A stretch of DNA of 64,000 bases from PALSA-612 sp963711315 (GCA_963711315.1 CAVQDQ010000001.1:186001-250000); one strand, 5' to 3'. Shown: positions 7,902 to 17,740, counted from the first letter of the stretch. The notes: generated by a model not told the origin, from the sequence alone. Numbers and translations are program-made.

Positions 7902-8837
7902 GTGGACGCGGCGCTGATCGACCTGCTGCGCTGTCCGGAGTGCGGCCGCTCACTCGCCGAGACCACGGGCAGCCTCGACTGCGAGAACGGGCACTCGTAT
8001 CCCCTCGTCCGAGGTATTCCGCGTCTGTTCGACACCGCGCATCAGTCCGAGGAGCAGGCCCGAACGTCCGACGCCTTCGGGTACTCCTGGACGCACTACC
8101 CGCGGGACAACCCGTACACCGAGGAGCAGTGGCGAGACTGGGTCGTTCCGCTCACGCCCGAGGACTTCGCCGGGAAGCGGGTCCTCGACGTCGGCTGCGG
8201 CCTTGGCGGTTTCATCGAGTACAGCCGGCAATGGGGCGCCAGACAGGCCGTCGGGGTCGATCTGTCGGAGGCGATCGACGCGGCGGCTGCGAGGCTCGGG
8301 CCGGCGGACCTCGTCCAGGCTGATCTCAACCGGCTGCCACTGCGACCCGGCAGCTTCGACCTCGCCTACTCGATCGGCGTGCTCCACCACCTGGAGGATC
8401 CCGAGCGAGGCTTTAGAGCGATCGTGCACACGGTCCGCGCGGGCGGGCTCGTCTTCGCCTGGGTCTACGGCCGCGAGAACAACGGCTGGATCATCTACGT
8501 CGTCGATCCACTCCGGAAGCATGTCTTCCGCCACCTGCCTCACGGCCTGCTCAAGTGGGCGATTTCTCTGCCGCTCGCGCTCGTGTTGATGCCGTTCGTG
8601 AAGCTGGCCGAACGTCTGGAGCGGATGCCGTACCGGGACTATCTCCTCTGGCTGGGAAAGCGCGACGTCACGTTCGTCCACGGCGTCGTCTTCGACCATC
8701 TGGCCGCGCCGACGAGCCACTACATCAGGCGCGAGGAGTTCGAGCGCTGGTTCCGGGACGCCAACCTCGTCGACGTTCAGATCTCCTGGCGCAACCGCAA
8801 CTCCTGGCGCGGCCTGGGCCGCGTGCCCGCTACTTGA
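7902..8837 (+). CDS. SAM-dependent methyltransferase with N-terminal Trm112-like zinc motif
   Basis: The product has 311 residues from GTG 7902. The N-terminus LLRCPECGRSL...CENGHSYPLVRGIPR is a Trm112-type zinc-ribbon-like segment. A class I methyltransferase follows: RVLDVGCGLGGFIEY (SAM motif I), VGVDLSEAIDAA, and IGVLHHLEDPERGFRAI. The rest (about 190-311) has a hydrophobic helix (AISLPLALVLMPFVKLA) and a C-terminal family extension. It is probably a sugar or lipid-linked methyltransferase of the surface-glycan cluster. A long open frame upstream to 7404 was rejected because it overlaps the flippase-like gene. The stop overlaps the convergent neighbour by 8 bases. Confidence 0.82.
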   Translation: MDAALIDLLRCPECGRSLAETTGSLDCENGHSYPLVRGIPRLFDTAHQSEEQARTSDAFGYSWTHYPRDNPYTEEQWRDWVVPLTPEDFAGKRVLDVGCGLGGFIEYSRQWGARQAVGVDLSEAIDAAAARLGPADLVQADLNRLPLRPGSFDLAYSIGVLHHLEDPERGFRAIVHTVRAGGLVFAWVYGRENNGWIIYVVDPLRKHVFRHLPHGLLKWAISLPLALVLMPFVKLAERLERMPYRDYLLWLGKRDVTFVHGVVFDHLAAPTSHYIRREEFERWFRDANLVDVQISWRNRNSWRGLGRVPAT

Positions 8838-9387
8838 GAGCCGTGAACCGGAACTCGACCTCCTCGAAGCCGCCGACCCAGTAGCACCAGAGGCGGGAGC
8901 AGAGCGAAGGGGAGAGGTTTGCAAGCAGGTCCAGGGCGGCGCCTGCAGCCGAGGCCGCATGGAAGACCGGTGCAGGCAGCACCGTCCTCTTCAGGTACGG
9001 CTGCGCGAACCAGCTCAGCCGCATGTGGTCGAGGTGAAACTCCACCCCTTCGTAGCCTCGGAAGTCCTTGCGGAAGTAGTACGGGAACGTGATGTCGAAG
9101 CCCGACTTGTGATCAGGGTGGCTGAAGCCTCGGCTGAAGTGAGGAACCCGGATATGTACCGCGCCGCCGTTTCTCGTGATGCGGTGGACCTCTCGCATGG
9201 CCGCAAACGGATCCAGGAGGTGCTCGAGGCAGTGGTCCGCTTCGACGAGATCGAACTCGTCGTCTGCGAACGGATAAGGGACTACGTCAAGGTCGTGCAC
9301 CACGTCCGGCTTGGCCGCCGGGGACAGATCGACGTTGACATAGCCGTCCTTGTAGAAGCCGCCCGAGCCGAGGTTGAGCTTTTTCAC
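8830..9387 (-). CDS. Class I SAM-dependent methyltransferase (type 11-like)
   Basis: The product has 185 residues from GTG 9387. KKLNLGSGGFYKDGYVNVDL is the SAM-binding entry of the LNLGSG subgroup common in glycan clusters. VEADHCLEHLLDPFAAMREV and ITRNGGAVHIRVPHFSR follow as the post-I and substrate regions. The GTG overlaps the asparagine-synthase TGA as GTGA, so it is probably translated by reinitiation. A longer reading of this frame to 10014 is antisense-like relative to asnB and was not used. Confidence 0.83.
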   Translation of the reverse strand: MKKLNLGSGGFYKDGYVNVDLSPAAKPDVVHDLDVVPYPFADDEFDLVEADHCLEHLLDPFAAMREVHRITRNGGAVHIRVPHFSRGFSHPDHKSGFDITFPYYFRKDFRGYEGVEFHLDHMRLSWFAQPYLKRTVLPAPVFHAASAAGAALDLLANLSPSLCSRLWCYWVGGFEEVEFRFTALK

Positions 9388-11324
9388 TTCGCGACGGTAG
9401 GGTCGACAGCCGCGTACGGATGGACCCGCCGATCCGGCGACTTCTCGAGGTAGTGCTCGTGCCAGAGCTGGAAGACGAATAGCGTCCACAGCTGCTTGCG
9501 GTGATCGCGCGTTCCCGCAAGGTGTTCCCGGATCAGGCGCTCGACCTCGTCCGCACCGAAGAGTCCCTGGCGGCGGAGCCGCTCCGGTGAGAGAGCGTCG
9601 AGCAGCGACTCTCGCAGGTCCGTCTTCAGCCATTCCGCGACGGGGATCCCGAAGCCCTTCTTCCTGCGTCCGGCGATCCCCTCCGGCAGACGGCCCGCCA
9701 TCGCGCGCTTCAGCAGGTGCTTCGTTTCGAAACGCCGCAGCTTGAGGCGCGAGGGCACGCGCGTGAGAAACTCGACGAGCGTGTAGTCGAGGAAGGGCGC
9801 GCGCACCTCTAGCGACGTGAGCATGCTCGCGCGGTCGACCTTCGTGAGGATGTCGTCCGGCAAATACGTCTGTGTGTAGAGGTAGATGAGCTTCGCCACC
9901 CAGTCGCCTGTCCGCTGGCCGCCGTAGAGCGCACGCACCCCGGCCAGCGGATCGACGGTCGGCGGCTCGACGAGCAGCGCACGCTGCTCGTCCGTGGTGA
10001 ACGCGCCGAGCCACAGCTGATGCCGCGTCGCCGCGGGCTCGATCGCCCCGCGCAGGAAGCGCTTGACCTTGAAGTCGAAGCTGAAGTCGTCCGTCGAGAC
10101 CGGCAGCTTGTCCGCGAGCGGGACGATGGCTCGGTCGTGAAGTCCGCGCGGTATGACGTATCGGCGGGCGACGGCCTCTGCGGGGAACGTCGGATAGCCG
10201 GCGAGCAGCTCGTCTCCTCCGTCGCCTCCCAGCGCGACCGTCACCGTCTCCCGGGCGAAGCGCGACAGGAGGAACGTCGGCAGCACCGACGGGTCGGCGA
10301 ACGGCTCGTCGAGGCCCCGTGTCACCTCCGGCAGGACGTCGAGCAGGACGCTCGGAGTGAAGATCTCCTCATGGTGCTGCGTACGGAAGTGCCGCGCCAC
10401 ACGGCGCGCGTGCTCCGACTCGTCGAAGCTCTGCTCGGTGAAGCCGATCGAGAATGTCTGCACCTGCTCGGGCGGCAGCAGGTCGCACATGTAGGCGACG
10501 ACGGAGCTCGAGTCGATTCCGCCGCTGAGGAAGGCGCCCAGCGGCACGTCGCTGACGAGCCGGAGCCGAACGGCCTCGCGCAGGCGCTCCTTGAACTCTT
10601 CGAGGATCTCACCTTCCGGTCGCGCATCGGTGCCGTCGAAGCGGAGTTCCCAGTACGGCTCGACGGTCGTCCTTCCCTGCTCCCAGACGAGCCGGTGGCC
10701 AGGGGGCAGCTTGCTGATCCCGGAAATGATCGCGTGGGGAGAAGGCACGTACTCGAACGCGAGGTAGTGCTCGAGCGCCGCCCGGTCGAGCTCTCGTGGA
10801 CAGGCCGGGTGCTGTAGCAGCGCCTTCAGCTCTGAGGCGAAGAGCAGCCCACCGTCGTGCTCGGCGTAGTACAGGGGCTTCTTGCCCAGCCGGTCCCGCC
10901 CGAGCAGCAGGCGCCGCCGCCGCGTGTCCCACACGGCGAAGGCGAACATCCCGTTGAGTCGCTCGGTGCAGTCGAGGCCCGACTCCTCGTAGAGATGCAC
11001 GAGCGTCTCCGCATCGCCGTTCGTTCGGAAGACATGACCACCGGCCTCCAGCCCCTCGCGCAGCTCCGCGAAGTTGTAGATCTCGCCGTTGAGCATCGTC
11101 CAGACCGACTCGTCCTCGTTGGCGAGCGGCTGACGGCCTCCCTCGACGTCGATGATCGAGAGCCGCCGGAAGCCGAAGCCGATGCTCGGCCCGGCGCCGT
11201 CAAGCTCGGGAAGGTAGTACGCCTCCTCGTCGGGGCCGCGGTGCCGGAGCGTCCCGGTCATCCGCTCGAGCATGCCGCGGTCGACCGGGCCTGCAGTCTC
11301 GACGACCCCGCAGATCCCGCACAC
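9384..11324 (-). CDS. asnB: Asparagine synthase (glutamine-hydrolysing)
   Basis: The product has 646 residues, a normal AsnB length. It begins MCGICGVV, so Cys2 is the glutaminase nucleophile. RLSIIDVEGGRQPLANED and MLNGEIYNFAEL belong to the glutamine amidotransferase domain (about 1-215). The synthetase domain has the PP-loop AFLSGGIDSSSVVAYM, and VALGGDGGDELLAGYP. It makes asparagine from aspartate, glutamine and ATP. Members inside glycan clusters often amidate uronic acids or other polymer carboxyls instead, which is a possibility here given the flanking methyltransferase and glycosyltransferase. Confidence 0.93.
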   Translation of the reverse strand: MCGICGVVETAGPVDRGMLERMTGTLRHRGPDEEAYYLPELDGAGPSIGFGFRRLSIIDVEGGRQPLANEDESVWTMLNGEIYNFAELREGLEAGGHVFRTNGDAETLVHLYEESGLDCTERLNGMFAFAVWDTRRRRLLLGRDRLGKKPLYYAEHDGGLLFASELKALLQHPACPRELDRAALEHYLAFEYVPSPHAIISGISKLPPGHRLVWEQGRTTVEPYWELRFDGTDARPEGEILEEFKERLREAVRLRLVSDVPLGAFLSGGIDSSSVVAYMCDLLPPEQVQTFSIGFTEQSFDESEHARRVARHFRTQHHEEIFTPSVLLDVLPEVTRGLDEPFADPSVLPTFLLSRFARETVTVALGGDGGDELLAGYPTFPAEAVARRYVIPRGLHDRAIVPLADKLPVSTDDFSFDFKVKRFLRGAIEPAATRHQLWLGAFTTDEQRALLVEPPTVDPLAGVRALYGGQRTGDWVAKLIYLYTQTYLPDDILTKVDRASMLTSLEVRAPFLDYTLVEFLTRVPSRLKLRRFETKHLLKRAMAGRLPEGIAGRRKKGFGIPVAEWLKTDLRESLLDALSPERLRRQGLFGADEVERLIREHLAGTRDHRKQLWTLFVFQLWHEHYLEKSPDRRVHPYAAVDPTVAK

Positions 11325-11327
11325 GGG

Positions 11328-12362
11328 CTAGACGCGACCGCCCGCCACCGGCCGCGCGACGTTCTGCACCTCGCGCACCCGGTAGATCGGCTTCGCCTGC
11401 GACTCGTGGTAGGTGCGGACGATCAGCTCCGCCATGAGGCCCATGAGGATGCAGAGAAACCCGAGCAGGAAGAGGAAGACCGCGATGAGGATGACCGGGT
11501 TCCGGTAGACGTACACGCCGTCTACCCACTTTTGGTAGAGGGCGATACAGCCGGCGGCGATACCGCCGAGACAGAGGAGCAGGCCGCTGCCGCCGAAGAT
11601 GTAGCTCGGCTTCGTGCCGTAGCTGGAAAGGAACTTCACGGTGATCAGATCGAGCAGGACCCTTAGCGTCCGACCCAGGCCGTACTTGCTCTTGCCGTAG
11701 CGCCGTGCGTGGTGGCGAACCGGAATCTCCGTGACTCGGGCGCCTTCCTGGTATGCGAGCGCCGGTAGAAAGCGATGCATCTCACCGTAGAGCCGCATTC
11801 CCTCGATCGCAGACGCTCTGTATGCCTTGAGGGTGCAGCCGTAGTCGTGAAGGTGCACTCCGGTCACCAAGCCGATCAGCCAGTTGGCGAGCCGTGACGG
11901 GATCCGCCGCAGGAGGTTGTCCCGCCGATCCTTGCGCCAGCCACTGACGACGTCGTAGCCCTCGTCGAGCTTGTTCAGCAGGAGCGCGATGTCCGCTGGG
12001 TCGTTCTGAAGGTCACCGTCGAGCGGCACGACCACAGTGCCCTCCGCGTAGTCGAAGCCTGCTGCCATCGCGGCGGTCTGGCCGAAATTGCGGCCGAATT
12101 GAACGAGCTTGAGGCGGCGATCGCCGGCCGCGAGCGGCTTGAGCCTCTCGTACGTCTCGTCGGTCGAGCCGTCGTCGACGACCACGATCTCATACGGCCT
12201 GCCGATGGCGACTGCGGTGGTCGTCAGCTCCGCGTAGAGGTCGTCGACGTTCTCCTCTTCGTTGTAGACGGGAACGACGATCGAGAGCTCGATCGACCCG
12301 TCGCCGGGAGACGGCTCGTCCATCGCCGGCGGTGGCAGCGCGCTTCTCGTCGGCGTCGACAC
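11328..12362 (-). CDS. Family 2 glycosyltransferase, ArnC/GtrB-like, membrane anchored
   Basis: The product has 344 residues. The GT-A domain spans about 25-260: LSIVVPVYNEEENVDDLY, IVVVDDGSTDETYE, VQFGRNFGQTAAMAAGF, VVPLDGDLQNDP and VSGWRKDRRDNLLRRIPSRLAN. Two C-terminal helices follow (about 265-290 and 300-325). The family transfers sugars such as Glc, GlcNAc or L-Ara4N to undecaprenyl phosphate. It lies 3 bases downstream-adjacent to asnB and next to a membrane glycosyltransferase that could use the product. Confidence 0.9.
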   Translation of the reverse strand: MSTPTRSALPPPAMDEPSPGDGSIELSIVVPVYNEEENVDDLYAELTTTAVAIGRPYEIVVVDDGSTDETYERLKPLAAGDRRLKLVQFGRNFGQTAAMAAGFDYAEGTVVVPLDGDLQNDPADIALLLNKLDEGYDVVSGWRKDRRDNLLRRIPSRLANWLIGLVTGVHLHDYGCTLKAYRASAIEGMRLYGEMHRFLPALAYQEGARVTEIPVRHHARRYGKSKYGLGRTLRVLLDLITVKFLSSYGTKPSYIFGGSGLLLCLGGIAAGCIALYQKWVDGVYVYRNPVILIAVFLFLLGFLCILMGLMAELIVRTYHESQAKPIYRVREVQNVARPVAGGRV

Positions 12363-12369
12363 GGCGTTC

Positions 12370-13767
12370 TCAGTGTAGATCGCTGTGTCCGACGGCCTGC
12401 GGAAACTCGATCTCGTCCTGGGTCGCAGAGGAGAGCGTCAGACAGAGGAGGAGGAAGGCAGCGTACGACGCTGCAAGCGCTATCCGGAGACTCCGGCTTC
12501 CGCCGAGCAGCGTCGATCTAGTGGCCGGGCCGAAGCAGACGAGCAGGTAGACGAGCGCTGTCAACGGTAGGTAGTAGCGCGGCTCCGGCTGTGCTGCGAT
12601 CACGCCGAGCATCGCGCTGCAGAGCACGACCATCCCCGACCAGCGAACCCCGCCGAGCGCACGGCGAGCGCGCGGCACCAGGAGCCTCGCGAGCGCAATG
12701 AACAGGAGCGTGTACTGGAGCAGGGAGAGCGGAGTCGACGAGTTGTCGAGATCGCGAATGTACGGCGTCGGGTACCTCACGTCGAGGCCGTTGAAGAGAT
12801 GGCGCCCGTAACTGGTTGTCATCGTGAGCGGATGCTCGACAACGAGCTGCAGGTAACGCGTGCTGCTGGGAAACGATGGTCTGCCGAGGCGTGTGACCGG
12901 CGAGATGTTCTCCTCCTCGAGCAGACGCTGTGTTGACGGATCGAGGTACAAGACGCTGGGCTGCGGATAGCCGCTCGGCGGGCCGACGTACGTCTCGTAC
13001 TTCTGGGCGCGCACGCCGAGCCAGGTGGCGATCAGGTTCTGCTCCCTGGCGATCGGGATGGTCGGGCTCCACGTGTCGTGGTGGCGGTGGTTCATGAGCA
13101 CCTGGGGCAGGCTGGCGACGAGCGCCCCCACTAGCACCAGGCCGACCGCGGCGCCTCGCGTCCTCCAGCTCCACGACCGCAGTGGGACGAGCGCTGCCAC
13201 GAGCACGGCGACGGCGAGCGCGAACCAGTAGTTCCCACGCATGCTCGCCGCCAGGCCGAGGGCAACGCCTGCGCCGACATAGCCCCAGGTCGTCCGTCGT
13301 AGAAGAGCGATCACGCCGATGCTCGCCGCCAGCAGCGCCGGGAAGTCGGCGAGCGGGAAGTCGAAGTGGTCGCGCCAGTAGAGGAAGAGGAGCGCATTGA
13401 GAGCGAGAATCCGGTCCCAACCGAGCGCGGCGTTCGGGAACAGCGCCCTTGCCAACCGCGGAAGCACGACGACACCGAGCGTGGCCGCCAGCAGCGAGCC
13501 GAAGATCTTCACCACGGTCACGTCGTCGAGTCGCAGTGCCCCGCCGATCGAGTCGAGGATGTGGCTCAGCAGCGGGATGGCGTAGCCGCGCCACTCGTAG
13601 TCGTACGAGAGCAGCGAGAAGCCGCCGCCGTCGTTGAAGAGCTTCCCGGCCTGCCAGTACTCGCTCGCGTCGTAGTAGAAGGTGTCGTAGCCCGACGCGA
13701 AGAGGTGCACGAGGTAAACGGCGGCGACGAGGCCGAAGCACACGGCCTCTGCCGGAACCCGTCGCAT
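12370..13767 (-). CDS. Polytopic membrane glycosyltransferase-like protein
   Basis: The product has 465 residues with about ten hydrophobic segments and a large exoplasmic loop around 240-340. Early residues SGYDTFYYDASEYWQAGKLF correspond to the first periplasmic loop of GT-C enzymes of the PMT/ArnT type, where an acidic residue pair acts in catalysis (Y-D-A-S-E here). It would take a polyprenyl-linked sugar and transfer it outside the membrane. The exact family is uncertain. It sits head-to-tail with the GT2 gene at 11328 and upstream-divergent to a decayed relative at 13812. Confidence 0.72.
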   Translation of the reverse strand: MRRVPAEAVCFGLVAAVYLVHLFASGYDTFYYDASEYWQAGKLFNDGGGFSLLSYDYEWRGYAIPLLSHILDSIGGALRLDDVTVVKIFGSLLAATLGVVVLPRLARALFPNAALGWDRILALNALLFLYWRDHFDFPLADFPALLAASIGVIALLRRTTWGYVGAGVALGLAASMRGNYWFALAVAVLVAALVPLRSWSWRTRGAAVGLVLVGALVASLPQVLMNHRHHDTWSPTIPIAREQNLIATWLGVRAQKYETYVGPPSGYPQPSVLYLDPSTQRLLEEENISPVTRLGRPSFPSSTRYLQLVVEHPLTMTTSYGRHLFNGLDVRYPTPYIRDLDNSSTPLSLLQYTLLFIALARLLVPRARRALGGVRWSGMVVLCSAMLGVIAAQPEPRYYLPLTALVYLLVCFGPATRSTLLGGSRSLRIALAASYAAFLLLCLTLSSATQDEIEFPQAVGHSDLH

Positions 13768-13811
13768 GTGCTCCCTTAGGCTCCTTGACGAGGAGTCAAC
13801 GCACAGATCCC

Positions 13812-14269
13812 ATGCGCCAACCTAACAGGGCAGCCGGGCTCGTCATCGCGCTCGCGGTGGTCGTCATCTTCCTACCCGCTCTGATCGTTCCGTACGGGTT
13901 CAACGACGACTACATCTACCTCGCGCAGGCGAAGGAGTTGGGATTGCCGTCGCCTCCGTACGCGGAGAGCGTCATGCACGCCGCCGCGGCAGAGGGGCGG
14001 CCGTTCTGGGGCGTGCTCGTGAAGCCGGTCTTCGCTGTGGCCGGCACGATCGACAACCCTCGCCGATCTCCCAATCCTCGTAGTCGAGGAGACGTTCGAT
14101 TGGCAGATCGTGACAACACAGGTCTCGCTCTCGGCGCTGATCGCCCTGTACTTCGGCCTCGGGGCGCTCGCGATCTGGGTGACCTGTCTCCGTCCTGCCG
14201 TGGTACACGACGACGACGCCCGAAGGCGCCGGGGTCGTGAATCTCAACGGGCAGCTGGGTCGACGCTGA
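13812..14269 (+). pseudogene. Decayed membrane glycosyltransferase fragment(s)
   Basis: From ATG 13812 the frame reads a believable N-terminus: a membrane helix (GLVIALAVVVIFLPALIV), then YGFNDDYIYLAQAKELGL and RPFWGVLVKPVFAVAGTID, like the start of a membrane glycosyltransferase. Sense is lost at about 14058. A second frame then gives FDWQIVTTQVSLSALIAL plus a helix, and a third frame gives PWYTTTTPEGAGVVNLNGQL, ending at TGA 14267-14269. At least two frameshifts and a large internal loss are needed to explain this. It is most likely a relic in the glycan cluster. Confidence 0.55.
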
Positions 14270-14294
14270 GCGACCGCGGCTATAGTCAACCCCT

Positions 14295-15341
14295 GTGACC
14301 GAGGGCCCCGCTGCACCGACGCCCGACGACGCGGGGACCGGTGGCGGAGGCTCTCTGGGCGAGCTCGTCAAGGATCCGCGCCTCAGCCTCACCGCCCTGA
14401 TCGCGATCGCCGCGCTGATCGCGCTTGCCGTCTGGCTCGTCGTGGAGTCGACGGGCGATGACTCGAGCCCGAGCGCAACGCCGCCCGCGACGACCGAGCC
14501 CGTGGCGCTCTCGGCGAACGGCCTGGCCACGCTGGCGGCGGCCGGCGGCAGCCCCATCTACTGGGTCGGGCCCAGCGCCGGCTCGACGTACGAGCTCTCT
14601 CAACGGTCCGGCCAGGTCTTCGTCCGTTACCTGCCGAGCGGGGCCGAAGCGGGTGACGCGCGGGCGTTGCTGACGGTGGGGACGTACCCGGTCGAAAACG
14701 CTTACAACGTCACGTCGGGCATTGAGGGCTCGAAGACGATTCCGATCCCCGGGGGCGGCGTCGCCGTGATGAGCGCGGATCGGCCGAACAGCGCCTATGT
14801 CGCGTACCCGGGCGTCGAGTACCAGGTGGAGCTCTACGACCCGAATCCGGCCGAGGTCAGGCGGTTGGCGACGAGCGGTGCCGTCAAGCCGGTGCCGGCG
14901 CCAAAGGCGAGCGTCGAGCCGCGTGGCCCGGTGGCCGTCTCGGAGAAAGACCTCGTGGCGCTGTCCAAGGAGCTCGGCTACCCGGTCTACTGGGCGGGGC
15001 CTAGAGGGAACGCAAGAAACGAGCTGACGGTGACCTCCGACGGCTCCGTCTACGTCCGCTACCTCCTGCCCGGCAAGGACGTCGGCGCGAGTGGGGGGGC
15101 GCTCACCGTTGCCACGTATCCCGTGGCGGACGCATACGCGGTCACCCAGAAGGGCGCCTCGGGGGACGGCAGTGCCGTCGTGGAGACCCCCGGCGACGGC
15201 TTCGCCATGCGCTCGAAGGCGAGCAGGAGGAACGTGTACCTCGCGTTTCCTGGTGAGGACGTGCAGATCGAGGTGTACTCGCCCGTGCCCGGCCAGGCGG
15301 CGAGGCTCGTCTCGCAGGGCGAGATCGTCGCCGTCGGTTAG
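14295..15341 (+). CDS. Membrane-anchored protein with two homologous extracytoplasmic repeats
   Basis: The product has 348 residues from GTG 14295. One membrane helix (about 38-55, ALIAIAALIALAVWLVV) follows a short cytosolic N-terminus; the rest is exported. Two repeats align clearly. About 75-200: ALSANGLATLAAAGGSPIYW ... VFVRYLPSGAEAGDARALLT ... VAYPGVEYQVELYDP. About 215-348: VSEKDLVALSKELGYPVYW ... VYVRYLLPGKDVGASGGALT ... LAFPGEDVQIEVYSP. I do not recognise the domain. It lies 27 bases upstream of a large membrane protein in the same direction, so they may act together at the cell surface. Confidence 0.75.
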   Translation: MTEGPAAPTPDDAGTGGGGSLGELVKDPRLSLTALIAIAALIALAVWLVVESTGDDSSPSATPPATTEPVALSANGLATLAAAGGSPIYWVGPSAGSTYELSQRSGQVFVRYLPSGAEAGDARALLTVGTYPVENAYNVTSGIEGSKTIPIPGGGVAVMSADRPNSAYVAYPGVEYQVELYDPNPAEVRRLATSGAVKPVPAPKASVEPRGPVAVSEKDLVALSKELGYPVYWAGPRGNARNELTVTSDGSVYVRYLLPGKDVGASGGALTVATYPVADAYAVTQKGASGDGSAVVETPGDGFAMRSKASRRNVYLAFPGEDVQIEVYSPVPGQAARLVSQGEIVAVG

Positions 15342-15368
15342 CCAGGCTCGCATCAGGCATCCGGTGCG

Positions 15369-17685
15369 ATGAGCACGCTGCTCGTTCCCTGGGTCGCCTT
15401 TCCGCTTCTGTTCGCGGCCCTCTCGTGGGGCTGCGGGCTCCTGCTCGAGCGCGTGTCGGGCCTGAAGTTGCCCGGAGCCCTCGTCGTCCCCTGCGGCTTC
15501 GCCGTCGTCGCGCTCGTCGCGCAGTTCGCGGTACTGACGGACGCCACCGCGGAGCTCGCGACACCCGCCGTGATCGTGACGGCCGTGGCGGGCTTCGTGA
15601 TCGTCCGGCCGTGGCGCCGCCTGCACGTGGACTGGTGGGCGATCGCGTCCGGAGCGGGGGCGTTCGCCGCGTACGCGGCACCCATCCTTCTCTCGGGAGC
15701 GGCGACGTTCGCCGGCTACATCAAGCTCGACGACGACTCGACGCTCGTCGCACTCGTCGATCGCGCGATGGAGCACGGGCGCAGCGTGGACGGCCTGGGG
15801 CTCTCCACGTACTACCGCGTCGTCGATCTGCTCCTGGACGAGGGTTACCCGCTCGCGTCGCTCCTGCCGATGGGCATCGGCCACGACATCGTCCGCAGCG
15901 ATGCGCTCTGGCTCTATCAGCCCGCGATGGCCTTCATGGCGGCCATGCTCGCGCTGGGCCTGTACGCCCTGGCCGGGCACGTCGTGCAGTCTCGTTGGCT
16001 GCGCGCGGTGGCGGCCGTCGTCGGTGCGCAATCGGCGCTGCTGTACGGATACGCGCTCTGGGGCGGCATCAAGGAGATGGGGACCGCGTGGGCGCTGCCA
16101 GTCTTAGCCGCGCTCGTGCCGCTGGCCGCGAAGTCGGAGCGGCTGCGTCACCTGCTGCCTCTGGCCGCCGTCTCGGCGCTCCTGCTCGGGGTGCTGAACG
16201 CCGGCGCGCTCGTGTGGCTCGCCCCCGCGCTCGGTGCCTGCCTCGTCCTCGTCGTGCGGGAGCGCGGCCTGCGCGGAGCTGTCCGGCAGACCGCTGCCTT
16301 CGTCGGCTTCCTCGTGGCCTTCGCGCTGCCGACGATCGTCGCCGCCCCAGCATTCCTGACGTCGAACATCGTCAGCTTCGACCCGATCGCGAACCTCGGC
16401 GCGCCGCTCAACCCGATTCAAGTGGCAGGCATCTGGCCGGTTGGAGACTTCCGTGCCGATCCGGAGCTCGGCGCTGCGACGAAGGTGCTGATCGTCGTCG
16501 CCGTCATCGCCGCCGCCGCCGTTGTGGTGTGGATGCTGCGCCGCCAGTCCTGGGCGTTGCCGATCTACGTGCTCGGCGCAGTCGCCAGCGCTGCGGCACT
16601 ATGGATCTGGAGCACGCCGTGGATCGAGGGCAAGGCCTTCGCCACCGCCGCGCCGGCCATCCCGTTCGCCGCCGTCGTCGCCGCGGGGCTGCTCCTGGCG
16701 AGGGGCCGCGTCGTCGAGGGCGCCGTGCTGGGGGCGGTCGTGGCAGGGGCCGTGGTCTGGTCGAACGTCCTCCAGTACCACGACGTCTGGCTCGGGCCCC
16801 GCGAACAGCTGGCCGAGCTGTCCGACATCGGCGAGCGCTTCGCCGGCGACGGGCCGGCTCTCCAGACCGAGTACCAGCCGTACGGCGTCAGACACTTCCT
16901 GCGCAAGCTCGATGCCGAGGGCGCTTCGGAGCTGCGCGTCCGGCCGGTGTCGTTACGCGACGGGCGACAGCTCGACAAGGGCGGCTACGCGAATCTCGAC
17001 GAGTTCGCCGACGCCGACCTACGCGTCTACCGGACGCTGGTGCTTCGCCGCTCGCCGACCGAGAGCCGTCCACCGTCCGACTACCGGCTAGCGTGGAGCG
17101 GCGACTGGTACGACGTCTGGCAGCGTCCCGAGGCCGTCGCCTCTCCCGTGGCGGAGCACCTGCCGCTCGGCGATGGTCTCCAGCCCGGCGCCGTCCCCGA
17201 CTGCTCGGAGGTGGAACGTTTGGCAGGCTGTCGCCGGCGAAGGCGGGAGGCTTGCAACCGTTGTGCGGCCGCCCGTGTTCAGCGCGAACGTGGCCCGTGC
17301 CACGGGGCGCGATGAGACGGTGGAAGCGACGGTCTCGGTACCCCGACCCGGCCGCTACGGCATCTGGCTCGGCGGCTCCTTCCGCGACGGGCTCGAGGCT
17401 CGCGTCGACGGCCGCGTGGTCGGCCGCCGTCGCCACCAACTCAACAATGAGGGCCAGTACACGCTGCTCGGCGAGGAGCAGCTTGCCGCCGGCATGCATA
17501 CGGTGACGCTGCGCTTCTCGGGACCCGACCTCCATCCCGGCAGCGGCGGCGCGACATTCGGCATCGGCCCGCTCGTGCTCTCGACGACGACGGCGGCGGA
17601 CGCTCCGGTGACCTTCGTCCCGGCCGCGCGGGCGCGGGAGCTGTGCGGCAAGCGCCTCGACTGGGTCGAGGCGCTGAAACCGTAG
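15369..17685 (+). CDS. Large polytopic membrane protein with C-terminal exported domain; one frameshift
   Basis: Frame 1 from ATG 15369 gives about 620 sensible residues: many membrane helices up to about residue 470 with one long loop (FAGYIKLDDDSTLVALVDRA), then a soluble part. It runs on out of sense past PGAVPDCSEVERLAG. The frame starting GTC 17230 continues VAGEGGRLATVVRPPVFSAN and GRYGIWLGGSFRDGLEARVD, ending at TAG 17683-17685. One extra base near 17220-17230 would join them into about 770 residues. The layout (membrane half plus beta-rich exported half) resembles GT-C-like surface glycosyltransferases, but the family is not identified. Confidence 0.7.
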
Positions 17686-17692
17686 AGACGAA

Positions 17693-17714
17693 CCGGGGGC
17701 CTCGCGGCCCCCGG
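17693..17714. terminator. Hairpin between convergent genes
   Basis: CCGGGGGCC pairs with GGCCCCCGG around a TCGC loop (9 perfect base pairs). It lies 7 bases after the stop at 17685 and before the convergent collagen-like gene ending at 17741. There is no clear T run, so termination may be hairpin-driven in both directions. Confidence 0.7.
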
Positions 17715-17740
17715 TGGTGTTACAGCGCTTTCGATACGGC

